Shown: positions 1-6,906 of the stretch, piece after piece
Numbering within the stretch: position 1 is the first letter of the stretch
How the letters are laid out: the number at the start of each line of letters is the position of its first letter
Assembly: GCA_035528895.1 (NCBI GenBank)
Contig: DATKXS010000050.1
Span: forward strand, 1-27,471
Direction of reading: 5' to 3'
Source: UBA8522 sp035528895
GTDB taxonomy: Bacteria; Acidobacteriota; Aminicenantia; Aminicenantales; UBA8522
DNA length: 27,471 nucleotides
Notes under the pieces: model-generated
Told to the model about the DNA's origin: nothing
What the model saw: the letters and a program-made list of their open reading frames with translations, nothing else
Databases searched by the model: none
Program-made: the position numbers and the translations under genes

Positions 1-762
1 CGAGCAGGTGGGAGGGGCATTGACCATCAGTTTGGCTTCGCAGGGGTTGGTCGACACCTTGTCCTGGGTGTTCGTGGCCCGGCCCTTAAAGGTATAAACG
101 CCCGGCTGGTCAAAGCTCGTCTGCTTTCTCGCCGCTTCGGGGGTGAAGGAGTGGGTTGCGATCTTCTGGCCGTCCGGACCGAAGACGTCCACTTCCATGG
201 ACTTGGCCATCTGGCTGCCGCCCATATCGACGGTCACTTGATCCTTGAGGTTGACCTTGGCCGGAGAGACGGCCAGCGAGCAGGTGGCCGGAGGAAGCTC
301 GAGGTCCGTGATGCTGAGCAGAGAGATATTGCCGCACGGCCTGGGCATGACAAATTCATAGGCCTTGTAATCCTTTTCTACGGTGAAGGAAAAGACTTCA
401 AGGGGCGCTTTGCCGGCCCACTCGATGTCCTGGGCCAATTTCACCTTGCCCTGGGAGCGGAAAAGCATCCAGTGGAGCTTGTCACCCACGGAGAGTGATT
501 TCTCCTCGAAGGTCGCGCTCTTGAGCTGCTCCATGAAGGGAAGATAGAGATCGCCGGCCCCGGCCATGTCGAAACCATACTTGATGTCCGCCGAATAACG
601 GTCCACCAGCATCTTCATGACGTCCTGGGTCGGGACCACTCCTCTGATTCTCACAAAGGTGTACTGCCCAATCCTCTTAAGCTTTGTGGTTTCGGCAAAT
701 GTGCTCAGAGAGAAAAGGGCAATAAAAAGAACAATAAACGCCAAAACTTTTCTATTTTTCAT
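1..762 (-). CDS. Secreted Ig-like-domain protein, probable OmpA-family (3' end outside window)
   Basis: The frame is open without a stop from the ATG at 762 to the window edge (254 codons), so the C-terminus is missing. The start is preceded by an AAGAGGAGG ribosome site and a good promoter. Residues 1-23 form a signal peptide: a basic MKNRK start, a hydrophobic core and a likely cleavage after STFA. Residues about 150-250 look like a bacterial Ig-like/PKD-type beta domain, with PPATCSLAVSP at its start, a central GVYTFKGRATN strand and PPTCS, which looks like the start of a repeat, at the cut edge. Envelope proteins of this style often end in an OmpA peptidoglycan-binding domain, but that part is not visible, so the OmpA assignment is inference. 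It is likely periplasmic or outer-membrane. No enzyme motif is seen. Confidence 0.75.
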   Translation of the reverse strand, partial: MKNRKVLAFIVLFIALFSLSTFAETTKLKRIGQYTFVRIRGVVPTQDVMKMLVDRYSADIKYGFDMAGAGDLYLPFMEQLKSATFEEKSLSVGDKLHWMLFRSQGKVKLAQDIEWAGKAPLEVFSFTVEKDYKAYEFVMPRPCGNISLLSITDLELPPATCSLAVSPAKVNLKDQVTVDMGGSQMAKSMEVDVFGPDGQKIATHSFTPEAARKQTSFDQPGVYTFKGRATNTQDKVSTNPCEAKLMVNAPPTCS

Positions 763-790
763 CCACGCCTCCTCTTAAATGGGCATCGCG

Positions 791-816
791 GTAGAGAGAG
801 ATATATCTCTCCCTAC
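791..816. promoter_or_regulatory. 26-bp near-perfect palindrome at the transcription start of the secreted-protein gene
   Basis: Bases 791-816 read as their own reverse complement except for one mismatched pair (795/812). The inner 16 bp (796-811, GAGAGATATATCTCTC) are perfect. It lies 7-32 bp downstream of the minus-strand -10 box at 823-828, so it covers the expected transcription start and the early leader. It could be a repressor operator or a 5' mRNA stem. Confidence 0.55.
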
Positions 817-822
817 TGTATC

Positions 823-852
823 TTTATAATTGAATATTGACGGGTTTGTCAA
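823..852 (-). promoter_or_regulatory. Sigma70-type promoter for the secreted-protein gene
   Basis: On the minus strand, TTGACA (847-852) is followed after 18 bp by TATAAA (823-828); TTATAA with a 17-bp spacer is an alternative reading. It lies between the amidotransferase stop and the secreted-protein start. Confidence 0.7.
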
Positions 853-865
853 GGGAAAAGGACAT

Positions 866-1576
866 TTATTTCCCGGCTCCCGAGCCCAAAAAATGGCGGA
901 CAATCCCCCGGATGAGCCCCGAGTCCCGGGGTTCCGACCGCAGCGCGTCCGCGAAAACGGGCGATGTCGGGAGCTCGAGGCCGACGAGGCTCCGGAGAAA
1001 CTGACGCGCGTCAGGGATCTCGATCTCGGGATGGAACTGAATCCCCCAGACGGGCCGGCCGGCGAGTTCAAAGGCTTGGATTGGGCACCCCGGGGTTGAA
1101 GCCAGGACGCGGAAATCGGTGCCCAGGCCGACGGTCTCGTCAAAATGACTGCAAAATGCGTAGGCCGTGCCTTCCTCCCCCAGAAGACCGCTTTTCTCGA
1201 GGATATCGATTGGATACCAGCCGACCTCCGGACGGGGACAGCGGCGGACACGGTCGGACCCGCCGAGGGCCAGGGCGAGGAGCTGATGGCCGTAGCAGCT
1301 GCCGAGGATAGGACATCCCTGCGCCACGGCCTCCCGGACGAACTCGACCTCGTCATCGACCCAGGGCTCCCTCTCCACTATCGAGGCTTCGGACCCGGTC
1401 AGGATGAGGTGGGTGAAGTCCTCTTTCAATCCCGGGAATCGCCCCTCGGGCGCCCGGAAAGATTCAAAAGGGACCTCCAGGAACTTTCCCCAGTGCTCGA
1501 CCGGCTTGTAAACCGACGGGTCGATCGAATTATCAATAATCGCCACCCGGACATTTTTTCTTGCTCGAGAGCTCAT
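866..1576 (-). CDS. Class I glutamine amidotransferase (GMP synthase-like GATase domain)
   Basis: This is a stand-alone glutamine amidotransferase class I domain protein (triad-type GATase1 fold, as in the GuaA N-terminal domain). Numbered from an upstream ATG at 1597, the nucleophile elbow is GSCYGHQ with Cys101, and the histidine/glutamate pair is in FHPEIE (His189, Glu191), so the triad is intact. It should release ammonia from glutamine or cleave a gamma-glutamyl bond; no synthase domain is fused and the acceptor is unknown. The ATG at 1597 lies only 3 bp from the TATAAT box at 1600-1605, upstream of the likely transcription start. The ATG at 1576 (MSSRARKNVRVAIIDNS) is therefore preferred, giving 236 residues. 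It is divergent from the ACT-domain gene. Confidence 0.85.
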   Translation of the reverse strand: MSSRARKNVRVAIIDNSIDPSVYKPVEHWGKFLEVPFESFRAPEGRFPGLKEDFTHLILTGSEASIVEREPWVDDEVEFVREAVAQGCPILGSCYGHQLLALALGGSDRVRRCPRPEVGWYPIDILEKSGLLGEEGTAYAFCSHFDETVGLGTDFRVLASTPGCPIQAFELAGRPVWGIQFHPEIEIPDARQFLRSLVGLELPTSPVFADALRSEPRDSGLIRGIVRHFLGSGAGK

Positions 1577-1599
1577 GGCCCGTCTTACCAAAGACATCC

Positions 1600-1627
1600 A
1601 TTATAGCGGGGGCGGGGAAAAATTCAA
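1600..1627 (-). promoter_or_regulatory. Promoter for the glutamine amidotransferase gene
   Basis: Minus strand TTGAAT (1622-1627), 16-bp spacer, TATAAT (1600-1605). The expected transcript start near 1593 excludes the ATG at 1597 and supports the one at 1576. Confidence 0.65.
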
Positions 1628-1656
1628 ATACGACTCTTTCTTGCGTCTTCAGATTC

Positions 1657-1665
1657 TGCTATAAT
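1657..1665 (+). promoter_or_regulatory. Extended -10 promoter for the ACT-domain gene
   Basis: TGCTATAAT at 1657-1665 is an extended -10 element. The -35 region 17 bp upstream (1637-1642) is poor, which fits extended -10 promoters. It is back to back with the amidotransferase promoter. Confidence 0.55.
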
Positions 1666-1691
1666 CGGTCCTCCCGGAAGGAGGGCGAGCC

Positions 1692-2087
1692 GTGCACAAA
1701 CTCGAAGAAACCACCGAACTTCATGTCATCACGCCGAACGAGCCCGGCATCCTGGGCAGAGTGCTGGGAACGCTGGCCAATGCCGGTGTCAATCTCAAGG
1801 CGCTCTGCGCCTATTCGCAGGAAAGCAGCGGGCATTTCCTGCTCATCACCGCCGACAACAAGAGGGCGGAAAAATGCCTCAAGGCCATCGGCTATAAGGT
1901 CAAAACGAACAAGGTGGTCACGGCCGAGATCAGCGACCGCATTGGAGCCGGAGCGGAAATAGGCGCCCTGCTGGGCAATGCCGTCATCGATGTCCAGCAC
2001 TGCTACGGCACTTCGGCCGGGGTCGGCCGTGCCTTGCTGGTCTTCAAGACCAACAATCCAAAAAAAACGTGGGAAACCTTGAAATAG
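1692..2087 (+). CDS. Small ACT-domain regulatory protein
   Basis: The protein has 131 residues. The first half (about 6-65) is a clear ACT domain: a beta strand TELHVITPNEPGILGRVLGT, a helix, then the GVNLKALCAYSQESSGHFLLIT strand pair. The second half (about 72-131) repeats the pattern more loosely (IGAGAEIGALLGNAVIDVQ, then GRALLVFKTNN), so it looks like a tandem ACT. ACT domains bind small ligands, often amino acids. No enzyme is fused, so a sensor or partner-protein role is inferred. The start is GTG at 1692, with an AAGGAGGG ribosome site about 8 bases upstream. It is convergent with the TIGR04076 gene. Confidence 0.8.
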   Translation: MHKLEETTELHVITPNEPGILGRVLGTLANAGVNLKALCAYSQESSGHFLLITADNKRAEKCLKAIGYKVKTNKVVTAEISDRIGAGAEIGALLGNAVIDVQHCYGTSAGVGRALLVFKTNNPKKTWETLK

Positions 2088-2094
2088 CCGTTTC

Positions 2095-2113
2095 GGCGAG
2101 CGCCATTCTCGCC
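2095..2113. terminator. Short hairpin between convergent genes
   Basis: GGCGAG (2095-2100) pairs with CTCGCC (2108-2113) around a 7-base loop, between the ACT gene stop and the TIGR04076 stop. No adjoining T-run is present on either strand, so its value as an intrinsic terminator is doubtful. Confidence 0.3.
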
Positions 2114-2385
2114 TACTTCAAGGGGATGATCTTGAAGATGACGCCCTTGGGGTCGGGGCAGGTCAGGAACTCCGTCTCCGAGATCCAGTCGTCATCGGGG
2201 AGCTCCTCTTCCCGCTGCTTGGTGGTTAAGAAGGGAAAGAGGCTATTGAGAGCATAGATACAAACCCTCTTGCCCTCAGGGATCTCGATCGTTCCTTCCC
2301 CCCGGATGTAAAACGTATCGCCGACCTTGTGCCTGGCCCCGCAGCGCTCTTTGACCTCGGCCACTTCGACCTTCAATTCTTGCAT
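2113..2385 (-). CDS. TIGR04076 family small protein
   Basis: This is a 90-residue protein. It opens MQELKVEVAEVKERCGARHKVGD and continues with a beta-rich stretch and an acidic middle segment (REEELPDDDWI). The opening (a short strand, a Cys, then HKVGD) and the length match my recollection of the uncharacterised TIGR04076 family. Its function is unknown; it is probably cytosolic since no signal peptide is seen. A TTG at 2400 would add five residues made of the ribosome site itself, so the ATG at 2385, which has AAAGGAGGAGG just upstream, is chosen. It has its own promoter. Confidence 0.75.
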   Translation of the reverse strand: MQELKVEVAEVKERCGARHKVGDTFYIRGEGTIEIPEGKRVCIYALNSLFPFLTTKQREEELPDDDWISETEFLTCPDPKGVIFKIIPLK

Positions 2386-2405
2386 CCCTCCTCCTTTCAA
2401 TCCCG

Positions 2406-2434
2406 ACTATACAGGCTCTCCCCGAGAATTGCAA
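2406..2434 (-). promoter_or_regulatory. Promoter for the TIGR04076 gene
   Basis: Minus strand TTGCAA (2429-2434), 17-bp spacer, TATAGT (2406-2411). The predicted start near 2399 places the ribosome site at the very 5' end of the message. Confidence 0.65.
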
Positions 2435-2484
2435 ACAGGGCTCGTCCTCCTCCCCGTCAGGAACGGGCTGGTTTCGGAAATGCG

Positions 2485-2514
2485 TTGACAAACCGAATTT
2501 GTTTAGAATACAAT
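2485..2514 (+). promoter_or_regulatory. Promoter for exbD
   Basis: TTGACA (2485-2490), 18-bp spacer, TACAAT (2509-2514), about 37 bp upstream of the exbD ATG. Confidence 0.7.
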
Positions 2515-2551
2515 AGCCGTCCCGAGTGTAGAAGATAGTGAGGAGGCCCAT

Positions 2552-2950
2552 ATGGCAGCCAAAGCCGAACCCAATGTCGTCCCGCTTTGCGACGTTCTGC
2601 TCGTCCTGCTGATCATCTTTATGGTCATCACGCCGATCGTCCAGAAAGGGATCGACGTCAAGTTGCCGGAGACCTCGACCGACACCAGCGGAGGAATGCC
2701 CACGGGGTTGATCGTCCTGACTATGAAGAAAGACTTGTCGGTGCTGATCAACCAGCAGGAGGTTGACCTCAAGGTTCTCCAGGATGAGCTCCGACGCATC
2801 TATTCAGCCCGTCAGGACAAGACCATCTTCATCCGGGCGGATGCCAAGGTCCCCTACCGCCGGGTGATGGAAATGATCGACATCGCCAAGGGAGCCGGAG
2901 TGGAGGTTCTGGGGATCATACCCGAGTATTTCACAGAAGAGGAGATATAG
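2552..2950 (+). CDS. exbD: ExbD/TolR family biopolymer transport protein
   Basis: The protein has 132 residues, near the usual ExbD length. A short cytoplasmic N-terminus leads into one membrane helix (about 10-30, VVPLCDVLLVLLIIFMVITP) with the conserved proton-pathway aspartate at Asp14. A periplasmic ExbD/TolR domain follows (about 35-130), including the family segment TIFIRADAKVPYRRVMEMID. Such proteins work with ExbB/TolQ to couple proton flow to TonB or TolA. No exbB, tonB or tolA adjoins it; with its own promoter and terminator it is a single-gene unit, so its partners must be encoded elsewhere. An AGGAGG ribosome site precedes the ATG. Confidence 0.92.
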   Translation: MAAKAEPNVVPLCDVLLVLLIIFMVITPIVQKGIDVKLPETSTDTSGGMPTGLIVLTMKKDLSVLINQQEVDLKVLQDELRRIYSARQDKTIFIRADAKVPYRRVMEMIDIAKGAGVEVLGIIPEYFTEEEI

Positions 2951-2990
2951 CGGACCGTCCCCTCTCTTCTCTTTTCTTCTTCTTATTTCC

Positions 2991-3028
2991 GAGAAAGCGA
3001 GCTTTTTTCTTTTGCGCTCTCTCTTTTT
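2991..3028 (+). terminator. Intrinsic terminator after exbD
   Basis: GAGAAAGCG (2991-2999) pairs with CGCTCTCTC (3015-3023) with one mismatch, around a 15-base loop, followed by TTTTT (3024-3028). It lies 40 bp after the exbD stop. The rest of 2951-3087 holds no gene. Confidence 0.5.
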
Positions 3029-3087
3029 AGAGGCCGGCCCAGCGGCCCGTCCGATTCAAACTCGCCGACCCCTGATTCCCGACTCCC

Positions 3088-4236
3088 TCACTTGATCGGG
3101 CCGATCACTTCCCGGGATATAACCAGCCTCTGGATCTCGTTCGTCCCTTCGTAGATCTGGAGAAGTTTGGCGTCTCGCATCAGCTTCTCCATCGGATAAT
3201 CCTTCATGTAACCATAGCCGCCGAAAAGCTGCAGGGCTTCGACCGTTGTGCGCATGGCCACGTCCGAGCCGAAGCATTTGGCCATGGCCGATTCCTTGCC
3301 GCAGGGCTTGCCCTGGTCCATCAGCCAGGCGGCGTGCCAAACGAGATGGCGGGCTGCGTTGACCTCCATGGCCATCTCGGCGATCTTGAAGGCCGTATTC
3401 TGGAAAAGGGCGATCGGTTTTCCGAATTGCACGCGCGTCTTGGCATAATCGATGGCATACTCGAGGGCGGTCCGGGCCACGCCGACGCCGGCGGCGCCGA
3501 CCGAGGCGCGCGTCTTGTCCAGCGTCTTCATGGCCACGATGAAGCCCATGCCCTCTTTGGCCAGCAGGTTCTCGACCGGCACCCGCACATCCTCGAAAAA
3601 AAGCTCCGTGGTGTTGGAAGCCCGGTGTCCCAGCTTGTCCTCTTCCTTTCCGATGACGATGCCCGGCGTGTCGCGAGGCACGACGATGGCGCTGACGCCG
3701 CGAATCCCCTTGCCGGGATCGGTCAGGGCAAAGACGACATACAGGCCGGCGATGCCCCCGTTGGTGATGAAACACTTGGAGCCGTTGATGACGTAGTGGT
3801 CACCGTCGCGCAGCGCCCGCGTCTTGGTGGCGCCGGCGTCCGAGCCGGCCTCTCGCTCGGTCAGGCAGAAGGCGGCAAAACCCATCTTCTTGGTGAACGG
3901 GATCAGGAATTTCTTTTTTTGTTCTTCCGTCCCGAAGAGGATAATGGGCGTGAAAGCCAACGAGCTGGCCATGATGGTGGTGAACATTCCGGCGCAGCCG
4001 GCGGCCAGTTCCTCGCTGATGATGGCGGTCTCCAGCTCTTTCAGCCCGCCGCCGTCATACTCCTGGGGGATGTTGCAGGTGATGAAACCGGCCTCGAAGG
4101 CCTTTTTCATGATCTCTTCCGGGAACTCGTCTCCCTTGTCGTACTTGGCGGCGTTCGGTCTCATCTCCTTGACCGCAAACTCGCGGGCCATGTCCTGAAG
4201 GGCCTGCTGTTCTTCGTTCAAGCTGAAATCGATCAC
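3088..4236 (-). CDS. Acyl-CoA dehydrogenase
   Basis: At 382 residues this is a full-length member of the short/medium-chain acyl-CoA dehydrogenase family. It is a flavoenzyme that makes trans-2-enoyl-CoA and passes electrons to electron-transfer flavoprotein. Seen are the N-terminal helical domain (to about 115), the flavin-site signature CLTEREAGSDAGA (124-136), the middle beta domain, and the C-terminal helical domain with QLFGGYGYMKDYP (336-348). The catalytic base is Glu363 in YEGTNEIQR, the position used by butyryl- and medium-chain enzymes rather than isovaleryl-type ones. The GTG start at 4236 has a GGAGGA ribosome site. It is likely monocistronic and cytosolic. Chain length cannot be read from sequence alone. 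Confidence 0.95.
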   Translation of the reverse strand: MIDFSLNEEQQALQDMAREFAVKEMRPNAAKYDKGDEFPEEIMKKAFEAGFITCNIPQEYDGGGLKELETAIISEELAAGCAGMFTTIMASSLAFTPIILFGTEEQKKKFLIPFTKKMGFAAFCLTEREAGSDAGATKTRALRDGDHYVINGSKCFITNGGIAGLYVVFALTDPGKGIRGVSAIVVPRDTPGIVIGKEEDKLGHRASNTTELFFEDVRVPVENLLAKEGMGFIVAMKTLDKTRASVGAAGVGVARTALEYAIDYAKTRVQFGKPIALFQNTAFKIAEMAMEVNAARHLVWHAAWLMDQGKPCGKESAMAKCFGSDVAMRTTVEALQLFGGYGYMKDYPMEKLMRDAKLLQIYEGTNEIQRLVISREVIGPIK

Positions 4237-4274
4237 GGTTTCCTCCTCGTTGGTTTTCTGAAGGTTTCGTCGAC

Positions 4275-4304
4275 TTTATATACTGGAAAAGAAGATAAAG
4301 TCAA
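4275..4304 (-). promoter_or_regulatory. Promoter for acyl-CoA dehydrogenase, overlapping the radical SAM gene end
   Basis: Minus strand TTGACT (4299-4304) with TATAAA at 4275-4280 (18-bp spacer) or TATATA at 4277-4282 (16-bp). The -35 box overlaps the final codon and stop of the upstream gene. Confidence 0.65.
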
Positions 4305-6871
4305 TCCGACCCCGATGGAGTCGGCCGTCCCTCGCCCGCCCGCTGAACAATGAACCCCTCGCGGGTCAAGCGGAAGGCCGCGTTCCTGAGGCCGAAGACT
4401 TCCGCCACGACATCCTGTGGCCGAAGACCGCGGCGGGATAGGTGCGGGAGCTCGAGGACGAGTCGCATTCCCTCTCCATCGAGCCGGAAAGCGGCTTGAG
4501 AATCCGGATGCCCGGCCAAAAATTCCGTCATTTCCCTTTCGATAAACTCAAGGTCGCTCCGCGCCTCCGCCCCGACCGATCTTTTCCTGTTCTCCAGTTC
4601 CGAGCGGACATCACGATCCCGCAGGTCCAGCGAGTAGACCATCCCTTTGATCCGCTCGCCGAGAGAGGCCTCGGTTTCGGCGACCGCACACACCCGAAGG
4701 AACCGAATCCCCGGACGCACGGACCTGTTGAGACGCCGGAGCAGAGCCCTTTCTTGGAATCGGAAACGGGACTTGAATTCGAGACGCTCCTCCTTCGCCT
4801 CCATGCCCAGTGGAAGGGCGGGCCCGTAGGACACGAGCATCTTGGGGTGAAAGCCTTCTGAATAAACGACCCTGACTCCCGCCCGGCGCAACGACCGTTG
4901 CAGGTGATTGGTCAGGTCGCGGTGGGACAGGAAACGGGCCAGGGCGGACTTTTCGTAGACGACTTCGTAGCGCTGGACCTTATCCGTCCTCCGTCCGAAA
5001 GATACGGGCCTTGGGGCCGCGGTCGCGGCGGCGGGCCGGTACTTTTTTTTGGGCCGGAGCCGGGAATCGCAGCCCTGGCACTGGCGGCAGTCGCTCGCCA
5101 GGCAGGAAGCCGTCCTTCCCTCCCGCCCGGCTTTCTCGAGCTCGGCCAGGAGGAACTCCTTTTTTATCCCCGTGGCGATGTGGTCCCAGGGGAGGACCGT
5201 CCGGTGATCGAGGGGACCGAGGTAAACGCCATAATCCCTCATTTCCGCAGCCAGGGCTTCCTCCCAAATTGAGAACTCGAAGCGGTCCCGCCAGCTGTCG
5301 AACCGGGCGCCCCCTTTCCAGGCCCGGACGAGGACCGGGCCCAGCCGCCGGTCTCCCCGGGAAAAGATGCCCTCCAGGACAGAGCTTCGCGTCGGGTGGG
5401 CCTTGATCGCGACCGACCGGCAGCGGCTCAGCCGTGAGCGGATGAACCGCTGCTTCTCCCCCAGCGTCGATGCCTTCTCCATGGAGAGCCACTGGAACGG
5501 CGTGTGAGGCTTGGGGATGAAAGAGGACAGGCTGAGGTTGATGCGCGGCACCGTCTTGAGGAAGGTCTTCCCTAGCCGCAGGATCTCCTCGACGAGGCGA
5601 ACGATCCCCTCCAGGTCCTCCTCCCTCTCGGTAGGCAGCCCGACCATGAAATACAGCTTGAGGAGCTTCCAGCCGCGGCCAAAAGCGTGGGCCGCCGCCT
5701 CCAGGATATCCTGGTTGTCGAGCTCCTTGTTGATGACTCGGCGCAGCCTGTCCGTTCCCGCCTCGGGGACAAGAGTGAAGCCTGTCTTGCGGACCCTGAG
5801 GATGTTCTCGGTCACGGCCGGAGACAGCCCCTTGGGACGCAGCGAAGACAGAGAAAGGGAGATCTTCTGCCCGGCCAGATCGTCCATCAGAGCGGTGACC
5901 GTCTCTTCGAGGAAGGGATAATCGCTGATCGAGAGCGCCGACAGCGAAACATCTTCGAACCCCGTCGCCGCCAGGCTCCGCCGGACCGTCTTCCGGACGA
6001 GCGCCGGTTCCATGACGCGATACGGGAAATAGATACCGGTAGCCTGACAGAAACGGCAGCGCTGGGGACAGCCCCGGGCCACTTCGATGGCCACCCGGTC
6101 GAAAACCGCCTGGACATCGGGCACGACGACCGCTTCGGGAAAGGAGGGCTTGCCGGGATGGACTTTGATCCTTTTCTTGATTCTTGCGGGCGCCCCACTC
6201 TTCGGCCTCCGGGCCAGGAGCAGAGAGCCGGGGGGAACGTAGCTTTCATACAAGCTGGGCACATAAACTCCGGGAATGCCCGCCAGCCCGTTCAGGATCT
6301 CTTCTCTTCCCGCTCCGGTCTTGCGCCGGGAGATGAGGTATTCGGCGATCTCGACGAAGGCGTCCTCGCCGTCCCCGAGGAGGAAGGCGTCGAAGATATC
6401 GGACACCGGCTCCGGGTTGAAAGCCGCGGGGCCGCCGGCCAGGATGAGCGGACAGCCTTCTCCCCTCTCCGCCGAGAGCAGGGGGATGCCGCCGAGGTCC
6501 AGGATGGTCAGGATATTGGAATAGTTGAGCTCATAAAGGAGCGAGAAACCGAGGATGTCGAACTGCCGAAGAGGAAGTTTGTTCTCGAGTGAAAAGAGGG
6601 GAAGGCGGCGGGAGCGCAGCGTCTCTTCGAGGTCCGGCCAGGGCGCGAAAACCCGCTCCGCCAGGAGAGCCGGGTGGGCGTTGAGGATGTCGTAGAGGAT
6701 CTTCTGCCCGAGGTAGGACATGCCGATCTCGTAGACCTCGGGAAAGACCAGGGCGATCCTCGCCTCGACCGCCGCCGGATCCTTGCGGACGGCGTTCCAT
6801 TCTCCGCCGATGTAGCGGCCCGGCTTCTCGACCTGCTCGAGGACGCCATCGATGAAGTTTTCTTTGCTCAT
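4301..6871 (-). CDS. B12-binding-like radical SAM protein fused to a TIGR03936/DUF2344 domain
   Basis: From the ATG at 6871 (MSKENF) the protein has 856 residues. Residues about 20-230 are the TIGR03960-type N-terminal region with a cobalamin-binding-like fold (EVYEIGMSYLGQKILYDILN; LAGGPAAFNPEP). The radical SAM core follows, with its cluster motif CPQRCRFC (Cys268, Cys272, Cys275) and the usual YFMVGLPTE segment near 410. A second cysteine group (590, 595, 598, 601) precedes the C-terminal domain (about 636-830: ALARFLSHRDLTNHLQRSLR, then EGFHPKMLVSYGPALPLG), typical of TIGR03936/DUF2344. These two parts are separate adjacent genes in many bacteria. The reaction is unknown; an RNA-related role has been suspected from neighbours such as RNase G. 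The ATG lies 35 bp after rodA, without a strong ribosome site. A longer frame to 6964 would overlap rodA and is not preferred. Confidence 0.88.
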   Translation of the reverse strand: MSKENFIDGVLEQVEKPGRYIGGEWNAVRKDPAAVEARIALVFPEVYEIGMSYLGQKILYDILNAHPALLAERVFAPWPDLEETLRSRRLPLFSLENKLPLRQFDILGFSLLYELNYSNILTILDLGGIPLLSAERGEGCPLILAGGPAAFNPEPVSDIFDAFLLGDGEDAFVEIAEYLISRRKTGAGREEILNGLAGIPGVYVPSLYESYVPPGSLLLARRPKSGAPARIKKRIKVHPGKPSFPEAVVVPDVQAVFDRVAIEVARGCPQRCRFCQATGIYFPYRVMEPALVRKTVRRSLAATGFEDVSLSALSISDYPFLEETVTALMDDLAGQKISLSLSSLRPKGLSPAVTENILRVRKTGFTLVPEAGTDRLRRVINKELDNQDILEAAAHAFGRGWKLLKLYFMVGLPTEREEDLEGIVRLVEEILRLGKTFLKTVPRINLSLSSFIPKPHTPFQWLSMEKASTLGEKQRFIRSRLSRCRSVAIKAHPTRSSVLEGIFSRGDRRLGPVLVRAWKGGARFDSWRDRFEFSIWEEALAAEMRDYGVYLGPLDHRTVLPWDHIATGIKKEFLLAELEKAGREGRTASCLASDCRQCQGCDSRLRPKKKYRPAAATAAPRPVSFGRRTDKVQRYEVVYEKSALARFLSHRDLTNHLQRSLRRAGVRVVYSEGFHPKMLVSYGPALPLGMEAKEERLEFKSRFRFQERALLRRLNRSVRPGIRFLRVCAVAETEASLGERIKGMVYSLDLRDRDVRSELENRKRSVGAEARSDLEFIEREMTEFLAGHPDSQAAFRLDGEGMRLVLELPHLSRRGLRPQDVVAEVFGLRNAAFRLTREGFIVQRAGEGRPTPSGSD

Positions 6872-6906
6872 GCCGTCACGAAAAAGAATGAACGTGGAGA
6901 AACGGA

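Noticed and set aside
3334..4353. Plus-strand open frame (339 codons) antisense to the acyl-CoA dehydrogenase
   Set aside because: The opposite strand encodes a complete acyl-CoA dehydrogenase with all signatures; this frame has none.
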